From contig JAJAZO010000040.1 in assembly GCA_026785745.1 (NCBI GenBank), positions 1-8,219 on the forward strand: a stretch of 8,219 bases of DNA, written 5' to 3'. This stretch comes from Chitinophagaceae bacterium (lineage in GTDB: Bacteria > Bacteroidota > Bacteroidia > Chitinophagales > Chitinophagaceae). The stretch's first letter is position 1. Each line of letters opens with the position of its first letter. This document shows positions 7,045 through 8,219 of this stretch, one piece after another. The position numbers and the translations under genes were made by a program. The notes beneath the pieces are model-generated. The model made no database searches. It saw only the letters and a list, made by a program, of their open reading frames with translations, and was not told the origin of the DNA.

Positions 7045-8219
7045 AGAATTTGATAACAAAGCAAAAGAAGCGGCTGAACACCATCACCCGGCTTATGATG
7101 AACAGGCATGGGCAAAGATGGAAAAATTGCTGAACAAACATCTGCCCCAAAAGGAAGATCGGAGGAGAAGGTTTCTTTTCTTCCTGCTGCTCTTTTCAGG
7201 CCTGGCAGGTGCTGGCCTTATCATTGCCAAACCATGGAAGAATAATAAAAAGATGGCAGCTACCGAACAAAATGTTCAGCAACAACAAGCAGTCAATTTG
7301 CCATCAGATACTGAGCCTGATAAAGAGAAGACTAACACTGATGATGCAGTGGAAATAAATGATGATACAAAGAATAGTACTGAAACCGGCAGTAAAAATT
7401 CAGTTACTGATCTTTCGGTGATAAGTCAACCTGTTGTGTTGAACGGGAATAAAAATAGCAATCAAAATATAAGCAAGGATAAATCTGTTATAAAACAGCT
7501 TGATATAAAAACAAAAAATGTTCAGCCAATAATAACTGCCGGTATGCAAAGCCGATGGCAGAATAATGATACAAAAGATAAGACAGATGACAACGGGACG
7601 ACGGCCCCTGTAGCAATTGCGACAACTTCAATTCCTGTTAAAGATGTTATTTCTTCTGATAAAAAGAAAAACGAAACAGTTGTTGCAGATAAAGCTCCAG
7701 ACGCAAATACAAGCCCGGTAGCAAACGAATCTGTAAAAAGTGCTACTTCAAAAAATGAAAGTGAGCCGCTAGAAAAAAATAATGGCCTTAAAAAATCGAA
7801 CAAAAAAAACAGTAAAGGCAATTCACTTTTTTTTACTCTTTCAACAGGCCCCGATGTGAGTTTTGTAAACAATGATAAATTAGGCACCACCAAACTGATG
7901 GCTGGTGGCGGTCTTGGTTATACTTTTAAAAACCGATTTACGCTGCGAACCGGATTTTATTCAGGTAGAAAAATTTATTCTGCTTCGCCGGATGCTTATC
8001 ACCCACCGGCTAATTTTTATACTTATTATCCCTACCTGGAGAAAGTAGATGCTGATTGTAAAGTGTATGAAATTCCAATCAGCCTTAGCTACAACTTTAG
8101 TAAGTCAGCAAAACAAAGTTTGTTTGCAACCGCAGGCATTTCTTCTTACCTGATGAAAGAAGAAACATATAATTACACTTATAAATATACTCCTTCTGGC
8201 CCCTCCTACAGCCGCAAAA
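7034..8219 (+). CDS. Membrane-anchored outer-membrane beta-barrel protein, candidate dual-membrane anti-sigma factor, 3'-truncated
   Basis: The frame from ATG 7034 is open to the window end (395 complete codons, no stop). Domains in order: a short cytoplasmic segment of about 43 residues (FDNKAKEAAEHHHPAYDEQAW, then KMEKLLNKHLPQ); a basic stop (RRRR, 43-46) and one transmembrane helix (about 47-65, FLFFLLLFSGLAGAGLIIA); a linker of about 194 residues (69-262) rich in Asn, Lys, Asp, Thr, Ser and Val, probably disordered; then a beta-barrel region from about 263 (FFTLSTGPDVSF, AGGGLGYTF, RFTLRTGFYSG, YEIPISLSYNFS) with alternating hydrophobic strands typical of Bacteroidota outer-membrane barrels. 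The 11-bp overlap with the sigma gene implies coupled expression. This matches the layout of dual membrane-spanning anti-sigma factors (Dma) described in Bacteroides thetaiotaomicron: anti-sigma segment inside, barrel in the outer membrane. No classical zinc-binding anti-sigma motif is seen, so the anti-sigma role is inferred from position and topology. Confidence 0.85.
   Translation, partial: MQFEEFDNKAKEAAEHHHPAYDEQAWAKMEKLLNKHLPQKEDRRRRFLFFLLLFSGLAGAGLIIAKPWKNNKKMAATEQNVQQQQAVNLPSDTEPDKEKTNTDDAVEINDDTKNSTETGSKNSVTDLSVISQPVVLNGNKNSNQNISKDKSVIKQLDIKTKNVQPIITAGMQSRWQNNDTKDKTDDNGTTAPVAIATTSIPVKDVISSDKKKNETVVADKAPDANTSPVANESVKSATSKNESEPLEKNNGLKKSNKKNSKGNSLFFTLSTGPDVSFVNNDKLGTTKLMAGGGLGYTFKNRFTLRTGFYSGRKIYSASPDAYHPPANFYTYYPYLEKVDADCKVYEIPISLSYNFSKSAKQSLFATAGISSYLMKEETYNYTYKYTPSGPSYSRK

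Noticed and set aside
7522..7893. Minus-strand open frame of 123 codons opposite the linker of the barrel gene
   Set aside because: It reads as Phe/Ser/Leu-rich sequence, which is the expected antisense of a Lys/Asn/Ser-rich linker; no start context or domain supports it.

Overview
The window looks like an ordinary chromosomal stretch of a Bacteroidota bacterium, most likely in or near the Chitinophagaceae (inference). Supporting signs are AT-leaning DNA, A-rich leaders with no clear Shine-Dalgarno sequence, a possible promoter of the Bacteroidota TTTG / TAnnTTTG type, a mitochondrial-type aconitase, tandem DUF4476 domains, and an ECF sigma gene overlapping a membrane-anchored beta-barrel gene. 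I see no tRNA, rRNA, CRISPR array, transposase or phage gene, and no gene-free gap longer than about 200 bases.

Layout. (1) Bases 2-1990 hold the 3' part of an aconitase gene, cut by the window's left edge. Near its 3' end is a 21-bp palindrome that looks like an in-frame insertion. A strong UUCG-loop terminator follows. (2) Bases 2193-4136 encode a secreted protein with five tandem DUF4476 domains. It ends at a hairpin terminator shared with the convergent gene. (3) Bases 4634-4206 (minus strand) encode a small secreted protein of unknown function. (4) From 4826 a plus-strand pair overlaps by 4 bp: a 141-residue cytoplasmic protein of unknown function, containing a G8 tract, and an exported serine hydrolase of the beta-lactamase/PBP4-like class. 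(5) From 6460 an ECF sigma factor, apparently starting at TTG, overlaps by 11 bp a gene that runs off the right edge. That last gene encodes a short cytoplasmic segment, one inner-membrane helix, a linker of about 194 residues and the start of an outer-membrane beta-barrel.

How the genes work together. The clearest functional unit is the last pair. It looks like a sigma factor with a dual-membrane-spanning anti-sigma partner, which could carry a signal from the outer membrane straight to the transcription machinery. The 141-residue protein and the hydrolase are probably translationally coupled. The aconitase, the DUF4476 protein and the minus-strand secreted protein look like independent transcription units. 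The most unusual observations are the palindrome inside the aconitase, the dual-membrane anti-sigma architecture, the five-fold DUF4476 array, and the G8 tract where a one-base slip either way would stop translation almost at once.
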